This document shows, piece after piece, positions 39,155 to 45,019 of a stretch of DNA of 45,019 nt. Positions within the stretch are counted from its first letter, which is position 1. Each line of letters opens with the position of its first letter. Made by a program: the position numbers and the translations under genes. The notes beneath the pieces were generated by a model. The model saw nothing but the letters and a program-made list of their open reading frames with translations, did no database searches and had not been told where the DNA came from. The stretch lies in contig DVMW01000032.1 in assembly GCA_018714805.1 (NCBI GenBank), positions 1 through 45,019 on the forward strand, in the 5' to 3' direction. The stretch is from Candidatus Fimenecus excrementigallinarum. GTDB taxonomy: Bacteria; Bacillota; Clostridia; Oscillospirales; Acutalibacteraceae.

Positions 39155-39811
39155 TTATTTTCCCAATTTGCGCAGAAGGCTATGAAACTGCGCCAAATAC
39201 TTTTTGCATATGTCCTCAAAAATCGAGCCTGCGGTTTGCTCGTCATAAATGTGCGAGGTGAGATTGCGTGCGTCTAAAAGCTGAAGCCAAACGGTTTCGT
39301 CTGTAATCAGTCCGTCCGCATAGGCCTGCCGCATAACGGCTTTCGGACTGTTGAATTCCGTATAGCCCTGCTCGATTAGGTATTCCCGCGTTGCTTTCCA
39401 CGCAAGCTCCGTACAAAACTCGAATCGCTGGATTACGCCGTCGCGTACCGTAGATATCGGCGTTTTTCCGTAATCTTGTATGGCTTCTTCCAAGCGTTTG
39501 ACGGCTTCGGAGAACTTTCCGTACTTCTCCTCAAATTTACGCATAAGGGTCACACCATCCTTTTGAATGTTTGCAAGTAAAGCGGCGTCGGTATGCGGCG
39601 AAACAAAAACGACGTCAAAATCCAGAAGCGTTGGAAGCTGCTCAAGCGCCTCGCGAAAAAGGGGCTGCTTTTCGGTGGAAACGCCGTACACCGCGAGGTC
39701 TATGTCGCTGCGTTCACGATGGTCGCCGCGGGCTCGCGAGCCGTACAGCACAACTTTCGCCGCGCCGTATTCCCGACCGATGCTTGCGATTTTGCGAAAT
39801 AGGGCTTCCAT
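39155..39811 (-). CDS. Fused MNT nucleotidyltransferase-HEPN protein (single-chain MntA-HepT-like)
   Basis: A 218-residue protein in two parts. Residues 1-90 are a minimal nucleotidyltransferase (MNT): Gly24-Ser25 and Asp36-x-Asp38 give the exact GSx10DxD motif, with a third Asp66 in LLDFDVVFV. Residues about 95-215 are a helical HEPN/HI0074-type domain whose motif RNLTSHIY (Arg182, His187, Tyr189) fits Rx4HxY, the ribonuclease motif of HepT toxins. In known MntA-HepT pairs these are two genes, and MntA inactivates HepT by adding AMP to that Tyr. Here both halves are one chain. ATG 39811 has GGAGG 6 bp upstream. It follows an S24 repressor gene by 55 bp, probably in the same transcript. Confidence 0.85.
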   Translation of the reverse strand: MEALFRKIASIGREYGAAKVVLYGSRARGDHRERSDIDLAVYGVSTEKQPLFREALEQLPTLLDFDVVFVSPHTDAALLANIQKDGVTLMRKFEEKYGKFSEAVKRLEEAIQDYGKTPISTVRDGVIQRFEFCTELAWKATREYLIEQGYTEFNSPKAVMRQAYADGLITDETVWLQLLDARNLTSHIYDEQTAGSIFEDICKKYLAQFHSLLRKLGK

Positions 39812-39866
39812 GCCATTCCTCCATAATAAATCGTTTATTTGTTGCCGCGGGCGGTTTTATGTTTTG

Positions 39867-40505
39867 CTAAAACTTTGCCCGCAGCTCCACGACCTTGCCG
39901 AGAATCCGCACAGGAAGGCTTTCAATTTGTGCGTTTGTGAACGTAAGCACGCTATACGCGGGATTGGTCGGGATTAGGTTAATACCGCCGTCAAAGCGCT
40001 GCACTCGCTTGACCGTTGCTTCGTCACCGTTTACGAGAATAACGGCGATTTCTCCGCTTTCCACGTCGGGCTGCTTGCGGACGATAACCACGTCACCTTC
40101 ACTAATTTTCGGCTCCATGCTGTCGCCTTTGATTTGCAGTGCGAAAAACGCACCGGTCCGCGCCATTTCCTCACGGATTTCTTCGTAATCGATGATGTTT
40201 TCAACGGCGTCCATGGGAAGCCCGGCTCGGACAACGCCGAGAACGGGAATTTTAACATTTTTGCTGTAATTCTTGACTCTTGCCTTTTGGGTGTCTGCAC
40301 CCATAAGCCACACGGGGTTAATGTCAAGAACATCTGCAATCATATAGACAGTAGGGATTTTTGGAGACGAAATTCCGTTCGCGTATCGGCTTAAACTCGC
40401 CGGGCTAACACGCACCTTTTTTGCAAGTTCTCGGATACTGTACCCGCTTTCAGATATAGCTTGTGTTAATTTCTCTGGGAATTTTGAAACGTTTATCTCT
40501 AACAT
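39867..40505 (-). CDS. XRE-family S24 (LexA/CI-type) self-cleaving repressor
   Basis: A 212-residue phage-type repressor. The N-terminal helix-turn-helix is at about 21-45 (YSIRELAKKVRVSPASLSRYANG). The C-terminal S24 domain carries the Ala94-Gly95 cleavage site in VVRAGLP, the nucleophile Ser129 in KGDSMEP and the general base Lys166 in ATVKRV, so RecA-stimulated self-cleavage is plausible. It resembles CI-like repressors of temperate phages and integrative elements. It is transcribed from an AT-rich region with inverted repeats, opposite a decayed cro-like gene, and is followed at 55 bp by the MNT-HEPN fusion. ATG 40505 has only a modest GGTGAG upstream. Confidence 0.92.
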   Translation of the reverse strand: MLEINVSKFPEKLTQAISESGYSIRELAKKVRVSPASLSRYANGISSPKIPTVYMIADVLDINPVWLMGADTQKARVKNYSKNVKIPVLGVVRAGLPMDAVENIIDYEEIREEMARTGAFFALQIKGDSMEPKISEGDVVIVRKQPDVESGEIAVILVNGDEATVKRVQRFDGGINLIPTNPAYSVLTFTNAQIESLPVRILGKVVELRAKF

Positions 40506-40520
40506 AATCTCACCGAAAAA

Positions 40521-40549
40521 AATATATCACATAAAATTTCAAATTGCAA
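40521..40549 (-). promoter_or_regulatory. Promoter of the S24 repressor
   Basis: On the minus strand, TTGCAA (40549-40544), a 17-bp spacer and TATATT (40526-40521). Confidence 0.75.
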
Positions 40550-40566
40550 CAGAACTGGAATAAAAT

Positions 40567-40601
40567 CTGTTTTTTTGTTTCAAAAATGGTTGAAAAAACA
40601 G
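40567..40601. repeat. Inverted repeat in the repressor control region
   Basis: CTGTTTTTT (40567-40575) is repeated in inverted form as AAAAAACAG (40593-40601). It lies between the repressor promoter and the cro-like remnant and may be an operator. Confidence 0.45.
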
Positions 40602-40658
40602 TTTGCCCGCGGTGTAGCAGCGTTGCAATATGAAACGAACGAGGCGATAAAAAATACA

Positions 40659-40677
40659 TTGAGCTGATATAGCTCAA
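40659..40677. repeat. Palindrome TTGAGCT-GATAT-AGCTCAA
   Basis: Perfect 7-bp arms (40659-40665 and 40671-40677) flank 5 bp. It stands just before the cro-like remnant, a typical place for a phage repressor operator. Confidence 0.45.
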
Positions 40678-40882
40678 AGGTAGAATCGTAGAGCTCGGGG
40701 AGAACTACAAGAGCGTAAGCAAGAAAATGGGAATCAGCACAACATCCTTTGACAGCAAGATAAATGGCGAAATTGTTGCGCTTGAAATCGAGCTCCCCAC
40801 GCGTAACCTTATTAACAAAGTCCACGGATTTTTCTGGGGGCTTTTTTATACACTCTCGTGTATATACAGAGTTTCTGCATAA
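40673..40882 (+). pseudogene. Remnant of a phage cro-like (DUF739-like) regulator
   Basis: The open frame has no start codon at its proper place; it opens after a TAG at 40670-40672. It encodes LKGRIVELGENYKSVSKKMG followed by ISTTSFDSKING, which has the form of the helix-turn-helix of small phage Cro-like regulators. Homology seems to end after KINGE; the rest, to the TAA at 40880-40882, is unlike the expected C-terminal half, as if a deletion had joined it to other DNA. It points away from the S24 repressor, as cro does from cI. The family link is from memory of the motif and is tentative. The remaining gap to 41064 shows a tandem GACTTGCATTT pair (40909-40930) and a terminator, and no other gene. 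Confidence 0.45.
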
Positions 40883-40999
40883 GGAAGCGCTCGGCAAACA
40901 AATGTTCTGACTTGCATTTGACTTGCATTTTTTCGGAAATGCGCGGAAAAACGCGGAAATTTTAGGACGCTGCGTTGCGAAAAAAGCAAACAAAAAAGT

Positions 41000-41039
41000 C
41001 CCGCAATCCCTTGTAAATCAAGGAGTTGCGGGCTTTTTT
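41000..41039. terminator. Strong bidirectional terminator beside tRNA-Gly
   Basis: CCCGCAA (41000-41006) pairs with TTGCGGG (41026-41032), with an inner CCTTG/CAAGG stem (41009-41013 with 41019-41023). CTTTTTT follows on the plus strand and ACTTTTTT on the minus strand. It ends the tRNA transcript and closes the phage-like segment. Confidence 0.88.
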
Positions 41040-41064
41040 CGATTGACCATTAAAAAGGTCGCTT

Positions 41065-41138
41065 TGGAGCGGCTGATGGGAGTCGAACCCACCTGTCAAG
41101 CTTGGGAAGCTTGCATTCTACCGATGAACTACAGCCGC
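41065..41138 (-). tRNA. tRNA-Gly (anticodon CCC)
   Basis: The 74-nt minus-strand gene has acceptor arms GCGGCTG and CAGCCGC, anticodon loop TTCCCAA between CAAGC and GCTTG (anticodon CCC), T-loop TTCGACT, U73 as in bacterial glycine tRNAs, and an encoded CCA. It is second in a two-tRNA transcript after tRNA-Pro. Its 3' end is the right boundary of the phage-like segment. Confidence 0.95.
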
Positions 41139-41178
41139 ATATGCGAATGACGCGGCAGGCTGCACGCGTCATTCGATT

Positions 41179-41254
41179 TGGTCCGAGTGGCGAGACTTGA
41201 ACTCACGGCCTCTTGACCCCCAGTCAAGCGCGCTACCAGCTGCGCCACACCCGG
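41179..41254 (-). tRNA. tRNA-Pro (anticodon GGG)
   Basis: The 76-nt minus-strand gene has acceptor arms CCGGGTG and CACTCGG, anticodon loop CTGGGGG between CTTGA and TCAAG (anticodon GGG), T-loop TTCAAGT and an encoded CCA. It lies 40 bp upstream of tRNA-Gly in the same transcript. Confidence 0.95.
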
Positions 41255-41296
41255 ATATCCAGCACCGCCGCACGATGTTCGGCGAACTGCTCGAAT

Positions 41297-41325
41297 ATAG
41301 TAGCACAAGACGCGGGATTTTGCAA
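41297..41325 (-). promoter_or_regulatory. Promoter of the tRNA-Pro/tRNA-Gly transcript
   Basis: On the minus strand, TTGCAA (41325-41320), a 17-bp spacer and TACTAT (41302-41297), 42 bp before tRNA-Pro. Confidence 0.75.
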
Positions 41326-41385
41326 GAGGATTTTTCGATTTTTCCAAAAAATGTCCGCCGCGCCGTTTTGACGCCCGCGCACCGG

Positions 41386-41414
41386 TTGACAAAGCGCGGC
41401 CGGTCTTTTATACT
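41386..41414 (+). promoter_or_regulatory. Promoter of the DUF5054/GH38-like gene
   Basis: Consensus TTGACA (41386-41391), a 17-bp spacer and TATACT (41409-41414), 32 bp before the start codon. Confidence 0.85.
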
Positions 41415-41446
41415 GACGGTGCGAATACCGTTTGCGGGAGGCCGCC

Positions 41447-43534
41447 ATGAAAAAGGTTATTGTTGTTTCCAAAACGCATCTCGATTTGGGGTTTACGGAT
41501 TTTGCCGAAAACATCCGCAAGACCTACCGCAATACCTATATTCCGAACGCCATTGCGCTCGCAAAGGCGCTCAATACGCCGAGCCGCCGGCGTTTCGTCT
41601 GGACGACGGGCTCGTGGATATTGCTCGATACGCTGCGCTACGGCACGCCCGCGCAAAAGAAGGCGCTTGAAGAAGCGATTGCCCGCGGCGACATCGTCCC
41701 GCACGCGCTGCCGTTCACCACGCACACCGAGCTCCTCGACGCCGAAACCTTCCGGTACGGGCTGTCCCTTGCGGACAGGCTCGACCGCCTGCGCGGGCAA
41801 AAGACCGTCGCCGCAAAAATGACCGACGTCCCCGGGCACACCAAGGCGATTGTGCCGCTTTTGGCGGCGCACGGCGTGAAGCTTCTGCACATCGGCGTCA
41901 ACGGCGCGTCGGCGCTTGCCAAGGTCCCGCCGTGCTTTTTGTGGCGCTTCGGCGGCGCAGAGGTGGTCGTCATATATTCGGGCGCCTACGGCGGGGCGTT
42001 TTCCTGCCCGTACACCGAGGAGATTTTGTATTTCGACCATACGCTTGACAACCACGGCACGCCGGACGAAAAGCACATTTTAAAAACCCTGTCGAAGCTC
42101 GAAAAGCAGTACCCCGGCTATCGGGTGGAGGCGGGCACGATGGACGAAATGGCAGAAGTCCTTTGGGAAAAGCGCGCCGCGCTTCCGGTGGTGACCGAGG
42201 AAATAGGCGACACATGGATTCACGGCAGCGCCGCCGACCCCTATAAGGCCGCCGCGCTGCGCGAGCTGACGGCTTGCAAGCAAAGCTGGCTTGCGGACGG
42301 CTCGCTTCGCCGCGGCAGCGCCGAGTACGAGGGCTTAAGCGACGCGCTGCTGTGCATCGCCGAGCACACCTGCGGGCTCGATATGAAAATGTATTTTTCC
42401 GACTACGAGCATTACCTCAAGCCGGATTTTGAAGCGGCGCGCAAAAAAGACTGCGTCCACGTGCGCCATTTGCTGCGCGATTTCCCGCAGAACCTGCTGG
42501 CGGTTGCGGGGCGCATTTCCGGCATCCACAAACCCTGCTCCTACCGGACGATGGAGGCGGGCTGGGCGGAGCAGCGCGCCTATGTGCAGACGGCGCTGGA
42601 GGCGCTTTCCCCGGCGCACAAAAGGGAGGCGCGCGCAAGGCTTGCCGCGCTTCGCCCCGAAGCGCCCGCGCCGATTGAAAACGCCGCGAAGCTGCAGCCG
42701 GGCACGACGCTTGCCTGCGGCGAATGGGAACTGCGGCTCAACGCGCACGGCGGCGTGCAGCGCCTTCGCTGCGCCGGGCAAGACGTTTTGCGCGAAAGCG
42801 ACGCGCCGCTTTGCGAGTATCATAGCTTTTGCCAAAAGGACTACGACCACTGGCTGACGCATTATACGCGCGACCTTAAGGAGACCTATACCTGGGCGGT
42901 CGGCGATTTTGCCCGTCCGCTGCTGCGGTACGCGGAGGGGAAATACCCGACCGGCCGCTTCGCCTATACCTGCACGGCAGCGTCCGCCCCGCGCACGTCG
43001 GACGGCCTGTCGGAGCTGACGATACATCTGACCTGCGACCGGACGCTTTGCGACCAGCTCGGCGCGCCGCGGCTTGTGCAGGTCGTTTACCGCCTGACGG
43101 CGGCGGGGCTGCAAATGGAGGTCTCGTGGTTCGGCAAGGATGCGAACCGCTTAACGGAGGCGTTTTACCTGCGTCTGTTCCCGGCGGCGGGCGACCTTTT
43201 TGTGCAAAAGCTCGGCGCGCTTTTGTCGCCGTTTTCGGTCGTTTCCATGGGTGCGCGCCGCCTGCACGCGGTCGAGCGCGCAATGCTGCAAACCGAAAGC
43301 GGGCGCTTTGCGCTTTGCAGCCGCCATGCGCCGCTTCTGTGCCTGGGGAAGGGGCGGATTTTAGAGTATGCAAACACCACGCCGGACGTCGGGCGCGACG
43401 GCCTTGCCTTCGTGCTGCACGACAACGTCTGGGGCACGAATTTTCCGCTGTGGTATTCGGACAACGCGCGCTTTGTATTCACCATACAAAAGGCGGCGGA
43501 AAATCCGTCGGAAAACGGGGAATTTTCCGATTGA
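41447..43534 (+). CDS. DUF5054 / GH38-like (alpha-mannosidase-fold) protein
   Basis: A 695-residue protein. Its N-terminus KKVIVVSKTHLDLGFTDFAE has the His-x-Asp pair (His11, Asp13) that binds zinc in GH38 alpha-mannosidases, and MTDVPGHTKAIVPLLAAHGV resembles the region of their catalytic Asp. The C-terminal two-fifths look like a beta-sandwich domain. The closest family I can name is DUF5054, related to GH38; the sugar substrate is unknown and some members may lack hydrolase activity. There is no signal peptide, so it should be cytoplasmic. ATG 41447 has GGGAGG 5 bp upstream; the in-frame TTG at 41432 is less likely. It is transcribed alone from a consensus promoter. Confidence 0.75.
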   Translation: MKKVIVVSKTHLDLGFTDFAENIRKTYRNTYIPNAIALAKALNTPSRRRFVWTTGSWILLDTLRYGTPAQKKALEEAIARGDIVPHALPFTTHTELLDAETFRYGLSLADRLDRLRGQKTVAAKMTDVPGHTKAIVPLLAAHGVKLLHIGVNGASALAKVPPCFLWRFGGAEVVVIYSGAYGGAFSCPYTEEILYFDHTLDNHGTPDEKHILKTLSKLEKQYPGYRVEAGTMDEMAEVLWEKRAALPVVTEEIGDTWIHGSAADPYKAAALRELTACKQSWLADGSLRRGSAEYEGLSDALLCIAEHTCGLDMKMYFSDYEHYLKPDFEAARKKDCVHVRHLLRDFPQNLLAVAGRISGIHKPCSYRTMEAGWAEQRAYVQTALEALSPAHKREARARLAALRPEAPAPIENAAKLQPGTTLACGEWELRLNAHGGVQRLRCAGQDVLRESDAPLCEYHSFCQKDYDHWLTHYTRDLKETYTWAVGDFARPLLRYAEGKYPTGRFAYTCTAASAPRTSDGLSELTIHLTCDRTLCDQLGAPRLVQVVYRLTAAGLQMEVSWFGKDANRLTEAFYLRLFPAAGDLFVQKLGALLSPFSVVSMGARRLHAVERAMLQTESGRFALCSRHAPLLCLGKGRILEYANTTPDVGRDGLAFVLHDNVWGTNFPLWYSDNARFVFTIQKAAENPSENGEFSD

Positions 43535-43559
43535 CAAACCGTGTGCCGCGTGGTAAAAT
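43531..43559 (+). promoter_or_regulatory. Promoter upstream of a small ORF before carA
   Basis: Consensus TTGACA (43531-43536), a 17-bp spacer and TAAAAT (43554-43559). It overlaps the end of the preceding gene and drives the small ORF at 43599, and perhaps carAB. Confidence 0.75.
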
Positions 43560-43598
43560 CTAAAAAATTTGCGCGGCGCGCGGAAAGGAAGCGGGCAT

Positions 43599-43751
43599 AT
43601 GCACGGCGTTTTGGGCTTCGGCGGTTCTCAGACTTGCGGTTTTTCCCCGGCGCTTGGCGTTGTTCCTGCTTTTTCCATTGTGCTTTTGCGGCGGTGTTCC
43701 CGTCGCTTTTTTTGTGCCGCAAAGACCGTTTCCGGCGCGGTTTCCGGTTGA
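43599..43751 (+). CDS. Possible small protein (50 residues) before carA
   Basis: ATG 43599 follows AAAGGAAG by 8 bp and opens a 50-residue frame ending at 43751, where a second promoter (for carA) begins. The peptide has a hydrophobic middle (VVPAFSIVLL, 21-30) followed by a basic, Cys-containing RRCSRRFFCA stretch. No family is recognised. A good promoter and ribosome binding site support it; composition and the lack of any known homologue weaken it. It might instead be the untranslated leader of carAB. Confidence 0.35.
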   Translation: MHGVLGFGGSQTCGFSPALGVVPAFSIVLLRRCSRRFFCAAKTVSGAVSG

Positions 43752-43776
43752 AATCCGCGGTGGAGTATGCTACAAT
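43748..43776 (+). promoter_or_regulatory. Promoter of carAB
   Basis: TTGAAA (43748-43753), a 17-bp spacer and TACAAT (43771-43776), 36 bp before carA. No arginine or pyrimidine attenuator hairpin fits in so short a leader. Confidence 0.8.
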
Positions 43777-43812
43777 AAACTGTTGAAAAGCGCGAGAGCT
43801 TGGAAAGGATAG

Positions 43813-44904
43813 GTGTGGGCTTTGAAGGCGTATTTGATGCTGGAGGACGGCTCTGTTTACGAGGGGCAGGCGCGCGGACGCTTCCGGGAAACGACGTGCG
43901 AGATTGTATTCAACACCTCGATGACGGGCTATGTGGAAATTCTGACCGACCCTTCCTATGCCGGGCAGGGCGTGGTGATGACCTATCCGATGATTGGCAA
44001 CTACGGCATTTCGCGCGAGGACTTTGAAAGCGAACGCCTGCAGCCGAGCGCGTTCCTTGTGCATGAGTTGTGCGGCACGCCGTCCAATTTCCGCTCGACG
44101 GATACCATTGAAAATCTGCTGACGGAATTTGACATTCCCTGCATTTCCGGGCTCGATACGCGCGCGGTTGTCAAAAAGCTGCGGGAATCGGGCACGATGC
44201 GCGGCGTGCTGACCGCCGATATTTCCGACAAGGCCCGCCTGTTCGGGGAGATTGCCGCCTACAGGCAGGAAAAGCTTGTGGAGGGCGTGTCCTGCAAGAC
44301 GCCGTATGTTGCGGGCAAGGGCAACACCGGCGCGAAAATCGCGCTTTACGATTTCGGCACCAAGCGCAACATCGTCGAGAGCCTGGCGTCCCGCGGGTGC
44401 GAGGTCACGGTGTACCCCACCCGGACGCCCGCCGAAACGGTGCTCGCGTCGCATCCGGACGGCGTGATGCTTTCCAACGGCCCCGGCGACCCGGCGGCGT
44501 GCGTGGAAATTATCCGCGAGGTGCGCAAAATTTACGACAGCGGCGTGCCGACCTTTGCCATTTGCCTCGGGCACCAGCTGATGGCGCTTGCCGTCGGCGG
44601 CTCGACCGAGCGCATGAAATACGGCCACCGCGGCGCGAACCACCCGGTCAAGTTCCTCCACCGCGACCGCACCTATCTTTCCTCCCAGAACCACGGCTAT
44701 ATGGTTAAGGCGGCGGGACTGCCGGAAAACGCCGAGGTGCACTGCGTCAACGTCAACGACGGCACGGTCGAGGGGATTCTGTATCACGGCAAGCCAATCT
44801 TTACGGTGCAGTTCCACCCGGAGGCGAATGCCGGCCCGCGCGACACGGCGTTTTTGTTCGATAAATTCCTGAAAATGGCGGCGGAGGGCAGATACGATGA
44901 TTGA
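43813..44904 (+). CDS. carA: Carbamoyl-phosphate synthase small (glutaminase) subunit
   Basis: CarA hydrolyses glutamine and passes ammonia to CarB, which makes carbamoyl phosphate for pyrimidines and arginine. The 363-residue protein has the N-terminal domain [31 protein letters not shown] and YPMIGNYG, then a class I amidotransferase with Cys251 in FAICLGHQL and the His-Glu pair in [12 protein letters not shown]. The start is given as GTG 43813, close behind AAAGGA; a TTG at 43822 (before KAYLML) is an alternative. It overlaps carB by 8 bp. Confidence 0.95.
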   Translation: MWALKAYLMLEDGSVYEGQARGRFRETTCEIVFNTSMTGYVEILTDPSYAGQGVVMTYPMIGNYGISREDFESERLQPSAFLVHELCGTPSNFRSTDTIENLLTEFDIPCISGLDTRAVVKKLRESGTMRGVLTADISDKARLFGEIAAYRQEKLVEGVSCKTPYVAGKGNTGAKIALYDFGTKRNIVESLASRGCEVTVYPTRTPAETVLASHPDGVMLSNGPGDPAACVEIIREVRKIYDSGVPTFAICLGHQLMALAVGGSTERMKYGHRGANHPVKFLHRDRTYLSSQNHGYMVKAAGLPENAEVHCVNVNDGTVEGILYHGKPIFTVQFHPEANAGPRDTAFLFDKFLKMAAEGRYDD

Positions 44905-45019
44905 TACAAGCATTAAAAAGGTCATGGTCATAGGCTCCGGCCCCATCATCATCGGCCAGGCGGCGGAGTTCGACTACTCCGGCACGCAGGCCTGCCGCGC
45001 GCTGAAAAGCGAGGGCATC
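44897..45019 (+). CDS. carB: Carbamoyl-phosphate synthase large subunit, N-terminus (partial)
   Basis: The first 41 codons run to the window edge. The peptide begins [20 protein letters not shown] and continues [20 protein letters not shown], the strongly conserved CarB N-terminus (pre-ATP-grasp domain). ATG 44897 overlaps the carA stop and has GGAGGG (44883-44888) 8 bp upstream, so carA and carB form one operon. Confidence 0.95.
   Translation, partial: MIDTSIKKVMVIGSGPIIIGQAAEFDYSGTQACRALKSEGI

Noticed and set aside
40909-40930. Tandem GACTTGCATTT repeat as a CRISPR or att core
   Set aside because: There are only two adjacent copies of 11 bp with no spacers and no match at the other side of the element.
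40580-40993. Minus-strand open frame of 137 codons upstream of the S24 repressor
   Set aside because: It is antisense to the cro-like remnant, covers the control region and has no ribosome binding site or recognisable motif.
43535-43812. PyrR-type attenuator before carA
   Set aside because: No PyrR-binding hairpin, antiterminator and terminator series is visible in the region.
43165-44952. Minus-strand open frame of 595 codons across the DUF5054 and carA genes
   Set aside because: It runs antisense through two promoters and two real genes and shows no family features.

Overview
The window reads as a chromosomal segment of a GC-rich, Gram-positive member of the Bacillota, most likely a clostridium of the Oscillospiraceae/Ruminococcaceae kind. 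This is inferred from clostridial-type single-chain PurL, a stand-alone AICAR transformylase beside a PurO-type IMP cyclohydrolase, a mraZ-to-ftsZ division/cell-wall cluster, a class B PBP with two PASTA domains, a MurE carrying the DNPR motif of meso-diaminopimelate ligases, and strong AGGAGG ribosome binding sites. Most promoters recognised here are sigma-A-like with an exact 17-bp spacer.

Layout. 1-430: AT-rich edge of what looks like a mobile or defence island (3' end of a HerA-like ATPase gene), a tRNA-Ala(GGC) gene, and a 26-bp duplicate of that tRNA's 5' end just downstream of a tRNA promoter. 707-1690: alpha/beta hydrolase. 1779-11909: purine operon purE-purC-purM-purN-IMP cyclohydrolase-AICAR transformylase-purD-purL with a structured leader. 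11924-15691 (minus): methyltransferase-GH2-GH5 lipoprotein operon. 15854-16732: nitrilase-family amidohydrolase. 16785-18524 (minus): ammonium transporter fused to a P-II domain, with a 20-bp hairpin at the start of its transcript. 18851-20446 (minus): YtcJ-like amidohydrolase. 20669-34987: dcw cluster mraZ-rsmH-ftsL-pbp-murE-murF-mraY-ftsW-murG-murA-ftsQ, then ftsZ with its own promoter. 35056-37336: GH4 glycosidase and PfkB sugar kinase. 37405-38892 (minus): small membrane protein and a lipoprotein esterase. 39155-41060: remnant of a temperate element with a self-cleaving CI/LexA-type repressor, a decayed cro-like gene and a fused nucleotidyltransferase-HEPN protein, ending at tRNA-Gly(CCC) and tRNA-Pro(GGG). 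41447-43534: DUF5054/GH38-like protein. 43813-end: carA and the start of carB.

How the genes fit together. Most of the window is housekeeping: eight purine genes cover most steps to IMP (purF, purB and purK are not here), carAB feeds pyrimidines and arginine, and the dcw cluster makes lipid II and the divisome (murC, murD, ddl and ftsA are absent). The glycosidases, kinase, esterase and Amt-PII fusion suggest a fibre- or glycan-fed, ammonia-assimilating gut or anaerobic-digester lifestyle; this is inference.

The most unusual content is the 39.1-41.1 kb segment. A damage-type S24 repressor lies directly upstream, on the same strand, of a single polypeptide that joins both halves of a MntA-HepT-type toxin-antitoxin module, with both active-site motifs intact. 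The island edge at the left end, the split PurH functions, and several hairpin leaders (pur, amt, ftsL-pbp gap, murA) also merit a second look.
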